DNA of 6,754 nt from contig DHNC01000010.1 of the NCBI GenBank assembly GCA_002406115.1, positions 1 through 6,754 on the forward strand. The letters are read 5' to 3'. Below the pieces are notes generated by a model, which saw only the letters and a program-made list of their open reading frames with translations, did not search any database and was not told where the DNA came from. This stretch comes from Christensenella sp. UBA4626 (lineage in GTDB: Bacteria; Bacillota; Clostridia; Christensenellales; UBA1242). Below, piece after piece: positions 5,935 to 6,754 of this stretch (position 1 is the stretch's first letter; the number at the start of each line of letters is the position of its first letter). The position numbers were made by a program, and so were the translations under genes.

Positions 5935-6630
5935 TTAATTTTCTAAACCAATTTCGTTTAGAAATTTTTCTTGTTCTTCCTTTGACATATTTTGCATTTT
6001 TTGTTTGAATTTAGCGGTCATTTGTTCAAGTGAAATTTCTTCCTCTGTCTTTTGCTTTCCAACAATCAGTTCACTGTGTGGCAAAGTTTCAATCCAACGG
6101 CAGAACTCACGCCATTCAGGCAAACGATGAGTTTTACGTTGAGAGTAAACTGTTTTCAACTGACGATAATTTGTTGTAAGCCTTGCGGTCATCATAAAGC
6201 CAGTTGGAATATTGTATAAGAGTTTCAAATACTTTTCCGCTTTATTTGGTGAATCTTCTGGCTCATCCAAATATTCTTGCTGTATTTCGTTCACTCTTCG
6301 CAAAATGCACTTATCCACATAATTGTTGCATTGTTTGCTTATGTCAAACTTGCTGATTTTATGCATGGTTGATTGGCTGGATACAAAATATAAAAATCTG
6401 TACCTCTCTGCCTCAGTCCACGCTTTAATCGAAAAGGTGATGTCGAATGACACCAATATACCAGTCAAGTACTGGTCGTGCCCTTCACCTTTGCCGGATT
6501 GAGCAAGTTTTAAAGCGGTCTTTGTAAGATCGCTGTTGAGCAAATCATTATCAACTGACATTGGATATTTGCTTGCTTTAATAGACTCTTCTAAGTCATT
6601 CACTCTAACATTTTCAATTTTAAATTCCAT
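5935..6630 (-). CDS. Uncharacterised protein with remote ThyX-like outline
   Basis: A 231-residue protein with no confident function. By eye its plan follows flavin-dependent thymidylate synthase (ThyX). A GHDQYLTGILVSFDITFS strand region (50-67) sits where ThyX has its HGHE...FTF segment. A helix AWTEAERYRFLYFVSSQSTMHK (70-91) lies where ThyX carries RHRxxSxNExSxR. TARLTTNYRQLKTVYSQRK (148-166) with PEWREFCRWIETLP (171-184) lies where ThyX has its late NLR...AQWEI region. The RHRxxS signature is not present, so thymidylate synthase activity should not be assumed. From memory, similar proteins are annotated as hypothetical in Bacillota and their phages. The tail (about 193-231) is charged and probably a coiled-coil. 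GAGG (6639-6642) lies eight bases before the ATG. No membrane segment or signal peptide is seen. It may share a transcript with rpsG, 51 bases downstream. Confidence 0.85.
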   Translation of the reverse strand: MEFKIENVRVNDLEESIKASKYPMSVDNDLLNSDLTKTALKLAQSGKGEGHDQYLTGILVSFDITFSIKAWTEAERYRFLYFVSSQSTMHKISKFDISKQCNNYVDKCILRRVNEIQQEYLDEPEDSPNKAEKYLKLLYNIPTGFMMTARLTTNYRQLKTVYSQRKTHRLPEWREFCRWIETLPHSELIVGKQKTEEEISLEQMTAKFKQKMQNMSKEEQEKFLNEIGLEN

Positions 6631-6670
6631 TTTAGATACCTCATAATCAAAATTTGCAATGTTAATTAGG

Positions 6671-6698
6671 CGTATCTAATAAATAGCAAAACTGTCAA
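6671..6698 (-). promoter_or_regulatory. Possible promoter of the ThyX-like gene and the rpsG-fusA unit
   Basis: A perfect TTGACA (6693-6698) is followed after 16 bases by GATACG (6671-6676), which is only a partial -10 match. TAGATA is also present, but at a 14-base spacing, which is too short. The strong -35, and its place about 50 bases before the ATG at 6630, support a promoter, but the -10 is uncertain. I see no other good promoter between here and rpsG, so this one may drive rpsG-fusA too. Confidence 0.4.
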
Positions 6699-6754
6699 TA
6701 TTTTTATGCACTAAAACCTAAATTACTTAGGGCGTTTAGCGATTAACAATAATT

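Noticed and set aside
6717..6731. CCTAA/TTAGG hairpin followed by four T near the window end, considered as terminator of an upstream gene
   Set aside because: Only five pairs and a short T-run, and no upstream gene is visible to terminate.

Overview
The window is an AT-rich bacterial chromosome segment whose genes all lie on the minus strand, so biological order runs from high to low coordinates. The organism is most likely a low-GC Bacillota (Firmicutes). The reasons are AT-rich intergenic DNA, strong AAGGAG-type ribosome binding sites, TTGACA-type promoters, TAA stops throughout, and a tryptophanyl-tRNA synthetase of the kind found in streptococci and clostridia (GDRPTG...HIGH, TREIVRSFNN). 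I cannot name a genus.

Layout in transcription order. First comes a 231-residue protein (6630-5935) with the outline of a ThyX-like fold but without the canonical ThyX signature. Then follow rpsG (uS7, 5883-5413), fusA (EF-G, 5397-3316) and tuf (EF-Tu, 3061-1856), which form a str operon core. rpsL, the usual first gene of that operon, is not next to rpsG here. rpsG and fusA are 15 bases apart and surely co-transcribed. tuf sits 254 bases downstream of fusA and has its own promoter (3097-3126).

The 749-base gap between tuf and trpS is the most interesting part. The 3' end of tuf, with its stop codon, is imperfectly tandem-duplicated (1805-1867). Next is a chain of four imperfect hairpins ending in a strong intrinsic terminator (1520-1746). 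This could be a long structured tuf 3' UTR or an unrecognised small RNA. Then an excellent promoter (1468-1496) starts a leader encoding a nine-codon peptide, MKNLSWRNW, with its own Shine-Dalgarno. The leader continues with pairing segments that could form alternative structures and an intrinsic terminator (1305-1345), and trpS (1106-57) lies beyond it. I read this as a ribosome-mediated tryptophan attenuator controlling trpS. A T-box would be the more usual control of this gene in Bacillota, and none is visible. The leader has two Trp codons in nine, while TrpRS itself contains no tryptophan at all.

The window therefore holds translation machinery (uS7, EF-G, EF-Tu, TrpRS), one unusual accessory gene at the head of the operon, and a dense regulatory gap. 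I saw no mobile elements, CRISPR arrays, tRNAs or rRNAs.
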